64,000 nt of DNA from positions 84,882-148,881 of the forward strand of contig JACGCK010000116.1 in assembly GCA_014925825.1 (NCBI GenBank), given 5' to 3'. Positions 11,201 through 20,935 of this stretch are shown one piece after another. A model generated the notes under the pieces. That model saw nothing but the letters and a program-made list of their open reading frames with translations, was not told where the DNA came from and ran no database searches. Within the stretch, counting starts at the first letter, position 1. Every line of letters starts with the position of its first letter. Both the position numbers and the translations under genes were made by a program. This DNA is from Pholiota molesta. Its lineage: Eukaryota; Basidiomycota; Agaricomycetes; Agaricales; Strophariaceae.

Positions 11201-11674
11201 GTGCTCCGGCCTCGCGGGCCCACTCAAGACCTTGGTCTTTTCGTCGATGCTTCAACATCGTGGGGGATTGGGATTGTTATAGGCGACGAGTGGGCTGCGT
11301 TCCACCTCACTCCATCATGGAAAGTTCCAGGCAGGGATATCTGCTGGCTTGAGACCGTTGCTATCGAGCTTCTGGTTTATTTTCTCGAGTCGCGCCACCT
11401 CCACAACATCCGTCTCCTCATCCACTCTGATAACAAAGGAACCATCGGCGCTCTAGACAAGGGCCGCAGCCGTAATCACTTTATCAATGCCTCAGTTGGT
11501 CGTACGTACGCCGTTCTCCTCCCTCTTTTTATTACTCCAGATTTCGAATACATTGCCTCGGCCGCTAACCCGGCGGATCCTATCTCGCGCGGAGAATTAG
11601 GACCGTCGGCGACGCACATGACTCCTTCTTTTACGCTCCCCGACGAGCTCCGTTCCTGTTTTTCTTATGTATAG
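8261..11674 (+). CDS. Ngaro gag-like / reverse transcriptase / RNase H polyprotein
   Basis: Open for 1137 codons. The N-terminal ~380 residues form a gag-like region. Two Cys-rich motifs follow: CVLCGQRGH (about residue 390) and CSFCGKDSHFAFSWTC (about 460). The RT begins near residue 530 (LRLGFPLGHMPD). Motif A reads CTMDIAKFHRTCPV and the catalytic YxDD is YEDD at 10710-10721. RNase H acidic residues are visible in LFVDASTSWG, WLETVAIELL and LIHSDNKGTIGALDKG. The C-terminal signature ANPADPISRG is typical of DIRS-order elements. A 228-nt segment (10271-10498) with GTAAGT...CAG ends separates the block before motif A from motif A. It has no stop, so the unspliced frame is also open. The stop overlaps the next ORF's ATG in ATGTATAG. 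Confidence 0.88.
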   Translation: MADDIPVPGGGDDTGPPQIDEQQQVPPLRTHRTHVSQDAIVLFKTLPLYNKLEINKKIELENIGRVNKSIHHALDPVKYPTAGSDAASLITVVEEELADLLNDSIRDRYKDVLPISIVKWISDTQKAQGEPQVLSKRSSAELSSDAHAKLLEARIAKRRCMTGDDIVPRESGKAVELIFPQILFDTEISVAIPLPFFVYRNMRYIIDHLGSLPMVKCNPLDGTTKGFYIIDVEKLSVTLGKELSIDCSEWGQAAFQMLHFHQMRDVKGASGGFSVWYAMHFDFFFKLIDRDEFYSAWKVLELELRQEFRSEKKAFCATHYANAYALVKAEKKILDKVQALQGQGKLASSDRPGYPPRSGGSNGKYSRPGNTYTSPSSFPSSSTKPSLPPCCVLCGQRGHTVFTHSNDTGPAFFSDGKPTWARFVNRFLRAVDNREICIKFNLRGERSACTHAKGARAHICSFCGKDSHFAFSWTCRTSPPTLENFLAAAQSIPLQYTDFSSTIALRPNFDPSQHLHEDIFSKVIHPYNTDAFESLMLKHNISHNYPLLVTNLRLGFPLGHMPDIPATIILPNNKSFSDHQDDILEYLYKEVLAGRMSGPYSKSDVERILRGPFVASPIIAVVQPQFGEPDKMRICRHLSKSSKEHPSVNSFISKEDFPTKFDTASKVADIVSFFSCTCVCSFPPVHLWMSIPIPMYHVRVRSTFAIPASCLIDSFGNRVFIPSYVSSYTLILTSSSSDRSCAPRTQACTMDIAKFHRTCPVHPSHKPWLVVQGMPGDFYIDHAHPFGVSCASSNASMPANCTVDILEAERVNPVLKYEDDLKAFRVPVPNGPYVDGVYSYDYDKAEMLRRIAPLGIPWHKDKGDDAFVFVTTFIGFQWDIPNRTVSLPENKRTKFLHRVRQFIDRFSGHPCILLDVQKLHGSLCHVAFVYMEGRSHLASLSNFASTFPTYNEYATRFPPPSVLTDLRWWLATLSKPDVRRVLRPRGPTQDLGLFVDASTSWGIGIVIGDEWAAFHLTPSWKVPGRDICWLETVAIELLVYFLESRHLHNIRLLIHSDNKGTIGALDKGRSRNHFINASVGRTYAVLLPLFITPDFEYIASAANPADPISRGELGPSATHMTPSFTLPDELRSCFSYV
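10271..10498 (+). other. Probable in-frame intron inside RT domain
   Basis: It starts GTAAGTTTCTTTTCC and ends CCGTACCCAG. Length is 228 nt (76 codons), phase 0, with no stop codon. Its translation (Ser/Pro/Val-rich, low complexity) does not fit RT, whereas removing it places KVADI directly before ACTMDIAKFH (motif A). Confidence 0.6.
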
Positions 11675-14045
11675 TATAGACCCTAATGTATTTTCGGCGG
11701 CATGTGCCGTCGAGAGGAATGTGGGTGAAGTTCACAAACCTTCACCGCGCCCCACATCTCCTCGAATTTTCGATCCGTACTCCCAATTTCAGACTGCTCG
11801 TTCCACTGCTGTATCATTACCCAACCAATCTGTATCGTCTCCTCTGCATTCTGTAGACATTAACGTTCCGTCACACGCATATGTACAAAACCGCTGCATT
11901 TTACCTTCTCTAGATTTTATTAATTCCTTCTCAAAAGACCTCTCTTCGCATTTCACACTCCCTGATCCTCCTCCACAAAAATCTGTCCCAAGCTACCCCA
12001 TTCCTGTCACCCCGTCATCCTCATCCTCAAACCTTACCTCTTCTAGTGCTTTGAAGTCCAGTCCAGTCCGGTCTTTTGGCCAAATTTGGGTCGACCGAGA
12101 CCGAGACCGGTCCATCTACTTTCCAAATGGTCAAAAAACCGGACCGGACCGCAAAAGACCGGTCCACTGCAGTCTTTTTCGGTCTTTAAACCGGTTTAGA
12201 CCGGTCTTGGTCTAAACTGGTCTCGGATCGGTTTAGACCGGTCTTTTCAGTAGATTTTCAACGGTAAATAGGTAATATACTAATTCGTATGATTTATCCG
12301 ACTAAAATAAAGCAAAGATCATGCAAAATGGCCAAGAAACAAATGAGATACTGATAAAACAGTAGAAAAGAGTAGAATAAGTACACCTTGAATGCACCAG
12401 CTAATTACTCTGTCAAATCTTATCATAAAAATATAATCTTGGGCTCGTTAGAAAGCTAGAATTGAGTACATTAATTACCTAGTCAAATGTTATCCAAAAC
12501 ATATGATCTTGGGCTCGTTAGAAAGGTAAAATTGAGTACTAAAATGCTGGTGTATTGCGAAAGGTGCAGGACCGGTCTAAACCGGTCCAGGGCGGTCTTT
12601 TGCGGTCTATCTATTTTTTTAAATGACCATGGACCGCAGACCGAACCGCAGTCTCGGTCTTTTGCGGTCTTGCAATTTTCCGGTCTTTTGCAGTCTTGGT
12701 CCGGTCCAGTCTCGGTTTTTGGGCAGTCCCAAGACTGGACCTCAAAGCACTAACCTCTTCCAACGTTCATCGTTCCATCGTCCCTCGGAAACCCAGAGCC
12801 GGTCGCGAGATTGCTCTCAGCTCTCTTCGTCCACACGTCGCTGCCGCCGATCGCCTATTTCTATGGGATACACCATTCGGCCTCGAACACCGTGCGCACC
12901 TCCATTCCATGCTCCCCAGCTCCCTCGTCGACCCAGTCCTGATGACGATCCGCGGCGCTCTTGCTCCTAACACAAAATCGTCGTATGCCGCGGGCCTTCT
13001 TCGTTGGACACAATTTTGCGACAAGTATGCAATTCCAGAGGAGGGCAGGATGCCTGCCTCGTACGCACTCATCTGCGGCTTCATCGCCGAACACAAGGGC
13101 CTTGAAAAAGGAGGAACGATCAAAGGGTGGCTCTCGGGCATTCGTAGCTGGCACCTCATCAACCACGCACCGTGGTATGGTGAGGATGATCCTTGGGTCG
13201 AATTCGCGCGTGCAACGGCAACCAAAGAAGGTGCGCATCACAAGCGCCCTCTGCGCTCTCCTGTTTCCGTCGAACATCTTTTGTTCCTCCAGGGCGCCAT
13301 CACACTATCCGACCCGTTTCACGCTGCGGTCTGGGCCGTCGCCTTGTGCACTTTCTGGGGCTGCAGACGCCTTGGCGAGACCACCGTCGCCGTGGAGGCC
13401 TCCTTCGACGCCTCGTATCACGTCCTTCGTTCTACGTCGTGCGTTTACTTGCCTATCTTTATTTATCGATCAATCTTCTGATATGATCCTCTTGCTTCTA
13501 GTATCCAATTCCGTGAGCTGCGCAACGGCACCCGCTCCGTGCACTTCCGCATCCCTTGGACTAAAACGACGAAGAGCGAAGGCGCCCTCGTCATTCTCAC
13601 GGCCCGCGACGACAACCTCTGCCCGCGATATGCTCTCCAGAACCACCTTCAGATCAATCATGACATCCCACCCTCTGCATCACTATTCGCATTCCGTACG
13701 GCAGATGGGGGTGTTCGAAACATGGTCAAGCATACCTTCCTCAACTTCGTCACGTCGGTCTGGAAGTCAGCATCCCTCGCCCATATTCTCGGTCACAGCT
13801 TTCGGATCGGGGGTGCTGTCGAGCTCCTGCTCGCAGGTGTCCCTCCCGAGATCGTTGCCGCAACTGGCGGCTGGACGTCACTCGCGTTCCTTTTGTATTG
13901 GCGTCGGATGGAGGAGATCCTTCCCATGAGCATTTCCAAAGCATACAAGAAGGGTCATGTTGATGAGCTGGCAAAGATTTTCGAAGAATTCCGCAGCGGA
14001 CAGCGCATCTCTCAAACTCTGCTTAATGATTTGTCGGTTTCTTAA
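11667..14045 (+). pseudogene. Ngaro tyrosine recombinase ORF, interrupted by a MITE
   Basis: The ORF starts at ATG 11667, overlapping the RT ORF stop by 8 bp. It is open to 12043, where a hAT-like MITE is inserted, and resumes at 12761. Without the insert and one TSD copy the reading frame is continuous. The recombinase core (ALAPNTKSSYAAGL, FCDKYAIPEEG, WLSGIRSWH) is followed by the active-site Arg in FWGCRRLGE (13365-13370), the HxxR box in GHSFRIGGA (His 13794, Arg 13803) and the nucleophile Tyr in LLYWRRM (13896). A 63-nt intron lies at 13439-13501 (GTGCGT...TTCTAG); joining it gives S-IQFRELRNG in frame. The stop is at 14043-14045. All catalytic residues are present, so only the MITE breaks it. 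Confidence 0.85.
12044..12752. mobile_element. hAT-like MITE (709 bp) with 8-bp TSD
   Basis: Terminal inverted repeats start TAGTGCTTTGA(A/G)GTCCAGTC at both ends. The element is flanked by ACCTCTTC at 12036-12043 and 12753-12760. An 8-bp TSD and a TAGTG-type terminus fit the hAT superfamily. The subterminal regions are packed with short GGTCTTTTGCGGTC / ACCGGTCTAAACCGG motifs in both orientations. The centre carries an imperfect direct repeat of about 75 bp (near 12398-12475 and 12472-12545, ATCTTGGGCTCGTTAGAAAG). It has no transposase coding capacity, so it is non-autonomous. Confidence 0.85.
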
Positions 14046-14286
14046 CCAAGTTTCCCTTTATTCTTATTCATATTTGCGGTTCCTTTATTCTTTATTTCTC
14101 CTGCAGTCTCCTGTCCATAATTCCGTACCACCGCACCCATAGATGCCTTGTAACTTGCAGATGTATTCTAATTTCTATAATTGTAAAATTCACATGATGA
14201 CGATTTACCGAGTTCACTCTGGTTGGGGTGTCAGTTTGGGCCTTCACATGCCTCATCCAACCTGCCTTGGGTGAGTTTCACTCTGG

Positions 14287-14663
14287 TTGGCATGGCTGGT
14301 TTGGTCTTTGGCATCCGTAGGCCACAAACCGTCTGGTCCAGACGCTCTGGTTTTCTCGGGCTTCTCAGGCTTCAAAACATTGGAAGTCGGAAGACATCCG
14401 AACACGCGCCCGATAGGTCATCCATCCGGCCCGGTTCGACGCGGAACGCCTTTCGAACGCACGCCCAGCGCTCCAGTCGAGGAGTCGCGCAAGGCGCCGC
14501 GTTCAAAGCACGGATCGATTCCGTTTTTCCGCGAAGCCCGCGAAAACCCAGGCACAACACGAAAATCCTTTATTGGGATTTTCGTGCTCTCCATTTCATC
14601 CTCATCTTTCCTTTCCCCTTCACTCATTTCATTTGGGTGCCCAAGACACTGAACTTATCTTAT
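14287..14663 (+). repeat. Ngaro repeat B1
   Basis: Starts TTGGCATGGCTGGTTTGG and ends CACTGAACTTATCTTA. It is nearly identical to B2 at 14886-15261. The open frames inside it are identical in both copies simply because the DNA repeats; they are not treated as genes. Confidence 0.9.
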
Positions 14664-14664
14664 T

Positions 14665-14858
14665 CCGCGATGAGCCTGAAAGGCTCATCTTAGGATAAGA
14701 TAAGACAAGGGGCAGAACCCATCAATATGTCACTTAGATAATCATTATCAGTGTAAAATCGCTCGATGTAAAAAATCCTTTCTTCATCTCTCGAGATTTG
14801 GGTTCTGCCATATTTGAGTCTTTCTGAGTCCTCATAAGTCCTCAGGACAAATTTTTTC
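14665..14858 (+). repeat. Ngaro repeat A2
   Basis: Second copy of A1. It sits directly after B1, so the B1-A2 junction (CTTATCTTAT|TCCGCGATGAG) reproduces the junction expected in a circular intermediate. Confidence 0.9.
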
Positions 14859-14885
14859 GACCCACCCACCTTCTCCCTTCAGTGT

Positions 14886-15261
14886 TTGGCATGGCTGGTT
14901 TGGTCTTTGGCATCCGTAGGCCACAAACCGTCTGGTCCAGACGCTCTGGTTTTCTCGGGCTTCTCAGGCTTCAAAACATTGGAAGTCGGAAGACATCCGA
15001 ACACGCGCCCGATAGGTCATCCATCCGGCCCGGTTCGACGCGGAACGCCTTTCGAACGCACGCCCAGCGCTCCAGTCGAGGAGTCGCGCAAGGCGCCGCG
15101 TTCAAAGCACGGATCGATTCCGTTTTTCCGCGAAGCCCGCGAAAACCCAGGCACAACACGAAAATCCTTTATTGGGATTTTCGTGCTCTCCATTTCATCC
15201 TCATCTTTCCTTTCCCCTTCACTCATTTCATTTGGGTGCCCAAGACACTGAACTTATCTTA
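14886..15261 (+). repeat. Ngaro repeat B2 (right end of element)
   Basis: Second copy of B1, separated from A2 by a 27-bp unique stretch (14859-14885). The element ends at ACTTATCTTA before TGCTGCGGTTATTC. Confidence 0.88.
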
Positions 15262-15339
15262 TGCTGCGGTTATTCAATTAAGTTATTGACATTGTACTGG
15301 AACCTTGTGACCGTGATGGTTACTGCTCACGCGCCAATT

Positions 15340-18300
15340 ATTGGGTAATGCGTCACGCGTCACGCACTGTATTAACGCGACGCGTCTTGACTAGGGCTGC
15401 GTAAAAAACCTCCCCACCCTTTTTTACCGGTAATTTACTAGGAAAAAATCTCGGCCCCTCCAGAAAGGGTGTAATTTACGGTAAATTACTGGTAAATTAC
15501 CTCTTCACGTGATTTTTCGCCCCCCAAACGTGATTTACGGTTTCATTGGGTGGTGCCGGAATGCCGTGCTTATGTGAGCGGCGATCAAACCCTCGGATCA
15601 TGCCGCCTGCTCCGGCACGCGCTAATTTTGGACGCGCGGCGCTTGCGCGTGTGCGCTGGCAGGCGCTGGCATCTTTTTAGTGGGTGTGCACGCACGCGCT
15701 GGGGTTTCTTGCACCTGGGAATGAAATGGAAGAGCCTCTGCTATTTTAATATTTCTTATGAGGGTAGACCCTCGTAGACACCACTGTAACAGACATATGA
15801 ATTGAATTTATGATATCCCCGCTGTGCACCGTGGCACGTGACTTATATATGTGGTAAATTACCTACCAGATCCCAAGGCGGTAAATTACTGGTAAATTAC
15901 TGGTAAATTACCGGTAAAAAACCTCGAGGTAAAAAACTTCGAGTTTTTTACGCAGCCTTAGTCTTGACATAACCTTGACCCCATACCGTCAGTTCTGCCC
16001 ATTTTTTCGTTCAGGCTTCTTTCGTCCATTTCAACGCAGAGATCCCGCTTGTCGCCATGAACAAAGGTGTGTACTGTTAATCACCGGTCACCGGCACCAT
16101 TTGGGCTCGCCGTTTGTTTGGTTACAGCATTTGGCCGCATTCCTAGGTGGCCCTAGAGAGTCAGCGTGCTTGCAGGCGAGCTCTAATGGTTTATTCTGAT
16201 GTTATCCTCTATGAACATTCTACTGAATACAAGAAAATACAGACACTGAAACTGAACACCTCCCTAGCGAAAAGAAGCGAAAAGTTACCAAGAAGAATGC
16301 TGGTGGTCAACAAGCTACAATCAAGAGAGTGAGAGGAATTCGTGGTATGCTTGCAGATGTGAAAGAGATGCCACTGGATATCCTGTTTGAGGTAAGTACA
16401 TTGTGGATTCCATGTTCCTTCCTGCCAGCCTCCAGAGCGACATCATTGATATACATTCAGATTTTCTCGCGACTGAATCCCATAGATTTAGTGAACCTCA
16501 CTCGAACTAGCAAAGACCTCCGCGCAATATTCACAAGCCGCTCGTCTATCTCTGTATGGAAAGCGGCTCGCGCCAATATTGTTCCTGCGATGCCCGATTG
16601 CCCTGATGACTTGAGCGAGCCTCAATATGCTGATTTGGCCTTCGGAAAAGGCTGCCACGTCTGTGTCAACTTCTGCCAGTAGTCTTAGATACTCTCGTGC
16701 TTATCTTTCTTCCAGTATTGCGGGCGAAACTTAGCCACCATTCATACCGCTTGGTCAGCAAGGCAACGGATTTGCAAGAAATGTATCGATAAGCAGTGAG
16801 TTTCACAGCTCATTGACCTTGTTTATTGTTCTCACAAGTAAATCTCAGTTGTTCCCTCAACTATCCTTATAGATATATAAATGAGACCGCTGGTTTTAAA
16901 AACTATGTACCAGAAATAAAAGTTACCTCCCAAAAGTCGTGTAAGTTTGATTAACAGCTCAATGCACTGGTTTCTTTGACAAATTGTATTGAAGCGACTC
17001 ACTACTTTGTGGAGTTTGCTACGCTCTGGGATGAAACCCTCGACAACATCGCCGATCCCGAGGAGAAAGCATCTTGGCGAATATCCAAACTCAAAGAACG
17101 CAGGGCAATACGTGATGTGAGCTGCAGCTTCATGTTTGGTTGCAAACACGTCTAATGTCTTGAATAGCATGCTCGGCTTTGCGCAACTTGGGTCAAGGAA
17201 TACGCCGAATATCAGCAATTCCTTATTGAGCAATTGGCAACAAAACAACTAGACAAGTACTTCCCGCCTTTTTGCTCTTTATGCTTGTCTAACATATTTC
17301 AAGTATTGCGGAACGTGTAGCCTACCTCGGATGGAATGAGGAAGTCCTCAAGATGCTGCCTAGCGAGGAAAAATTCGAGGAACAGTTGGAGGTTCGAAAG
17401 ATGTGCCGAAAAGAGCTCACAGACCGCAGTAAGGTTTCATTCATTTCATGTCCAATTCTCAGCCTGATGCAATTGAAAAAAAGTATTGGTGAGGTTAGAT
17501 GCTCAAATCAACGAGTATATGGAGATCGTAAAGGAAAGGCGTCTCAAGCGAGAGAGACTTGCATTCCTCAAAGACCGCCTACCAATTTTGCAGAAGGTAC
17601 ATAATGACCACCTTTCGACGTTTACAACAACCGAAAGGTACTGGTACCCAATGGCCAGCGAACTCTTCCTCCACGAGCCTAAAATTCAAGATATCGTCAA
17701 TGACACTTCATCTACATTGGAGTCGATGAAAGAGCGATTGATGCTCACACTCCCCGAGATATATCCCGACGCTATCAACCAACTAATCAGACGAATCGAC
17801 GACCAACTTCTGGAGGTCATCATTGCGTCTAGGCCTGGAGAGCTTATCGACCGCGAAACTGTGTTTGGCCTTGCGACCACACTCTTTCGATGCGTCAATT
17901 GCGAAAGGCTTTGTACGAAGCGAATCTTGCGGTACAATGAGGTAGTCCGTCATTCCTGTACGCGAACGTCCGACTTTCCAGCAGAATGCCAGGATGGCTA
18001 CTTCATCAAGACGTTAACAAATGAGAGATATCGATCGCATCGGCATGGCCCTCTCACTGTGTCGAATGCGGCTCTTACGTTCGTTCCTATTCTCGCCAAG
18101 CTCTGTGGGCTTGACCCTCACACTGCAACGACCCAAATGATGGATGATCTTGACCCGGTCTTTGAATGTATTCCATGTGCAAGTCAGGAATTCGGCCGCG
18201 CAACCTTGACTTGGCTAGGAGCGGTAGGTCTCGACATCACTTCCATGTTCTGAATCACTGTTTTAAGTCCTTGAATAATTGCAGGTCTTTCACTTTCATT

Positions 18301-18565
18301 CTCAAACTCATAAGGTGGGTTCCGTAAAACTTGAGCGTTTGAACGAAAACGAAGAAGATGTGGCAAGAAAAAGAATCGTTGAGATGCAGGAACGTGCCAT
18401 GGCCTCGACATCAACTTACTCGTCAAATCGTCTGCTCCAATGCGCGCACTGCTCACAATACGGAACAAAAGACATGCTGATGCAGCATGTGAAATCAGCG
18501 TGAGTTTTTCTTTCGAGGTCTTCTTTGCAAGGGGCCTTCTTGGAATGGAATATTGGTTTGAATTC
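15340..18565. repeat. Right arm of large inverted duplication
   Basis: Reverse-complement partner of 1-2655, starting at GGGTAATGCGTCACGCG. It is longer than the left arm mainly because a 569-bp MITE is inserted at 15392-15960. Confidence 0.85.
15392..15960. mobile_element. hAT-like MITE (569 bp) with 8-bp TSD and matched empty site
   Basis: Its ends are TAGGGCTGCGTAAAAAACC and the complement TAAGGCTGCGTAAAAAAC. It is flanked by GTCTTGAC at 15384-15391 and 15961-15968. The left arm of the inverted duplication (near 2590-2600, reverse strand) holds a single GTCTTGAC with no insert, which confirms both boundaries and the TSD. The interior is rich in GGTAAATTACT(G) repeats, clustered near both ends (15470-15500 and 15850-15925). 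No transposase ORF. Confidence 0.9.
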
Positions 18566-18688
18566 ATTTGAAATTTCTATGCAGACATGGGACAGAAAGC
18601 CCAACAGACAAGGACATCATGCTCAAGGTGGATGCAAATCATATTCCTGGTATCTTTCACATGTGGCCCCCTCGCAAACCTGAGTAAC
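16057..18688 (+). CDS. F-box protein, copy 2
   Basis: Complete paralogue of the gene at the left edge. Exon 1 is ATGAACAAAG (16057-16066). The second exon joins as GAAAATACAGACACTGAAAC and encodes acidic then basic residues before MPLDILFE. The F-box continues after an intron (FSRLNPIDLVNLTRTSKDLR). Cys-rich exons (CHVCVNFC; YCGRN, CKKC) follow, then NCIEATHYFVEFATLWDETL, a HARLCATWVKEYAEYQQFL exon, IAERVAYLGWNEEVLKMLP, and the long exon to 18253 with CVNC and CIPC. After exon 18279-18503 a last exon (HGTESPTDKDIMLKVDANHI) stops at 18688. Introns are 50-70 nt. The CxxC-rich C-terminal half probably binds zinc and may read the substrate; function otherwise inferred from the family (SCF adaptor). 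Confidence 0.78.
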
Positions 18689-18689
18689 G

Positions 18690-20060
18690 CCGAGGGTGAA
18701 TACCCCACAATTCGTGTGCAATTTTTTCTGCAGGATACTGGATACCTGTTGCTCCGTTGTATGGAAACCATTTTCTGTATATAGCCTCAGACCTTCGAAG
18801 ACATTAACGCGGCCAAGGACACGGGTATTCTTGAATAATACAATCAATATATTTGTTTACATTTCTCTCTAGATATCTTATTCTATGATGGTTGACTATT
18901 TTATTCCTCAATGTGGAAGTTATATTTGTACTCGATGTATTTCAATTTTCTGATTCAGAGATATTGTTAATTCAAGCACAGTACTTGCCTCGAGTGTGTC
19001 TACTATTTACTGGCTGGAATTTAGAAACCTCCGTTGTAGGCCCATGCGAGAATGGTGAAGTTGAGGAATGTGTACGTGTAAAGAAAGAATCCTTCGACGC
19101 CAGCGGCGGCTCTCTTCGGGCGGCCCGTACAACTTTGCAGCCACTGGCCTCTTGTCTTCTCCTCGCTCAAGTACATTGAATATGGCTTCAACGTTGGCAA
19201 CCCTCACTTCATGCTCTTCAGACGCTTCTGTCAAATTTTACCAGGAAGTACTCAAGCCAGGTATTGAGACATCACAAAAAGCCCGACCCCTCTCCAAGAA
19301 CTGGTCGGTGCGGCAGAGAAGATTATCAACGAAAAGCTCGTGCCCGACTCCCGCAGTACCTATGAACATAAAAAGGATTCCGAAGAGATAATTCGTAGGA
19401 TTCGATAATATTATATTTGCCATGCTTGCATGCGTCGAAGAATGCGGAGGTGAGAGTCGAAAACGGCACGTAGCGTCCGCTATCCTGATGTGTTCCAAGG
19501 AAGACGACGCAGTTGGAGCGCCGGAGGCCTTCGGTACCACATTGCTCACCCATCTTTTATTCATTTGTAAGTCCCAAGTCAGTCCTGCCATCTTCCGATG
19601 AATAAGTACATAAGCCTGATATTTTCCTCGGTTAAGATAAGCAGGGGCAGCGGAAACCAGCTGAATAAGATACGTTCTGGATTTGCCACTCCGACCGTCG
19701 ATAAAATGGCAACCCATTTTCTGGAAGTAGGCAAGAGGAAGATGTCATCCTTCGACGATGTGCGTAGATGCATCTTGGAGCAAATATTGCTTTGTTGACT
19801 TCTCCTCGATGTGATGATACGAGACGGATATATGTGTAATGCAACAGAGTTTCAAGATTTCTCGATTCTTGCTGTAATTGTTGCTCGGGATGTAGTTCGA
19901 CACTGCCTAACTGGGTGCTTAGTCGGCGTACTTGGGGGTCAAATAGGTCTCGTAGTGGGTCGTGCCAGAAGGGGGTGAGTGCTGGGCTTGATTGTATCTG
20001 GACACAGCTGGCGTGAGATCAATCAATCATGTTACCAGCTAACTTGAATACTCGCTCACA
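18690..20060. other. No intact gene; unrecognised coding remnants
   Basis: Two short stretches look formerly coding but have no complete context. On the minus strand near 19235-19024, a frame ends FFLYTYTFLNFTILAWAYNGGF-stop and resembles the hydrophobic C-terminus of a membrane protein. On the plus strand near 19275-19410, a frame reads ELVGAAEKIINEKLVPDSR and ends RRIR-stop. Neither is recognised, and frames are broken by stops between them. From 19920 the sequence becomes similar to 6560-6770. Confidence 0.4.
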
Positions 20061-20065
20061 ATTGA

Positions 20066-20411
20066 TCATATCCACGACGTTTTCATGAGCTTAAGAAGGT
20101 CATCAGCCATCGGCTGGTCCTTCAGCGGGATATGAAAAACATATATCTTCCTTCCATAACCATTCCGATGTAGGAGAGTTCCTGGAACAGGAACTGGTGG
20201 AATTGTATTCCCATAGTAGAGTGGATCAATAGCAATAGGTTCAACTATATCGAGAACGCGTATAACAAGTGTGGGCCCTAGCTCTTTGTGTTCCGAAAGG
20301 TTGGATGATTCAAATTGAACCTTGATAGATCCTACAGAAAGCGAGATCAGTACGAGAGCGAGGATTCAAGGTTAAAATGCCTGACCAGTCAATGGCTTGA
20401 ACTTGCCAGAG
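20066..20411 (-). pseudogene. 3' exon fragment of the gene at 6728-7817
   Basis: Encodes the same C-terminal exon (HKELGPTLVIRVLDIVEPI, GTLLHRNGYGRK, KDQPMADDLLKLMKTSWI-stop). The upstream exons are missing: beyond about 20411 (reverse direction) the sequence turns into an unrelated stretch with stops. A truncated duplicate, unlikely to be expressed as the original protein. Confidence 0.7.
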
Positions 20412-20935
20412 TTCACTGAGAACACGGCCCGCGGTAGATGGCAGGTGGATGCAGCTATAGAAGCATAGCCTAACAACGCGTCCTGGCCAGCTGCGGTCGT
20501 TGTGGACGGTTTCGGGATGGCAAAGAACGAGCGAGAGGTAAGTACTATAGAGGATTTCAACAGGATTTGTTGAGTGATAGTTATGCACGTGATAGTGATG
20601 TCTTCATTCAACGCATTCCGAGTCCTCCAACAAAACTATCATGATATCCACTGAGGCGCTACTGACGCTCTTGTGATGATGACCGTCAAACACCCAGCCC
20701 AGCATGCTATACATACGAGACTGTGCTCAACGACCTGGTTAGAAAGTCGAAAAATACCTTGTAGGATTCCATTTTTGGGTAAGCAATCACATGGAGTGGC
20801 CTTCCGCTCATCACCCGGGCCATTACCAAGTGTCCGATTGCGACATTCAAGTGTTGCGTCCTCGTACACGCCTTGGTTCTCTCTTCAAGCGAATCATATA
20901 CTTATTCGAAGCCTTACAGATTCATCTTTCGGATT

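Larger units (their letters stand above)
7969..15261 (+). mobile_element. Ngaro-type (DIRS-order) tyrosine-recombinase retrotransposon
   Basis: The element is about 7.3 kb and encodes gag-like, reverse transcriptase, RNase H and tyrosine recombinase regions. Its ends are split direct repeats in the order A1 (7969-8161), ORFs, B1 (about 14287-14663), A2 (14665-14858), B2 (about 14886-15261). This is the arrangement described for Ngaro/PAT-type elements and differs from the inverted terminal repeats of DIRS1. No methyltransferase domain was seen between RNase H and recombinase. No flanking target-site duplication is evident, as expected for recombinase-mediated integration. A 709-bp hAT-like MITE interrupts the recombinase ORF. 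The element lies between the two arms of the F-box inverted duplication. Confidence 0.88.

Noticed and set aside
8807..11282. Minus-strand and shifted frames inside the Ngaro polyprotein
   Set aside because: Shadows of the gag-RT-RNase H frame, which carries the catalytic motifs.
14223..15289. Two identical pairs of open frames of 121-156 codons
   Set aside because: They lie inside the B1 and B2 repeats of the Ngaro element; identity comes from the DNA repeat, and no protein family is seen.
20310..20611. Minus-strand frames upstream of the truncated exon fragment
   Set aside because: They contain stops between them and do not match the 5' exons of the full gene at 6728-7817.
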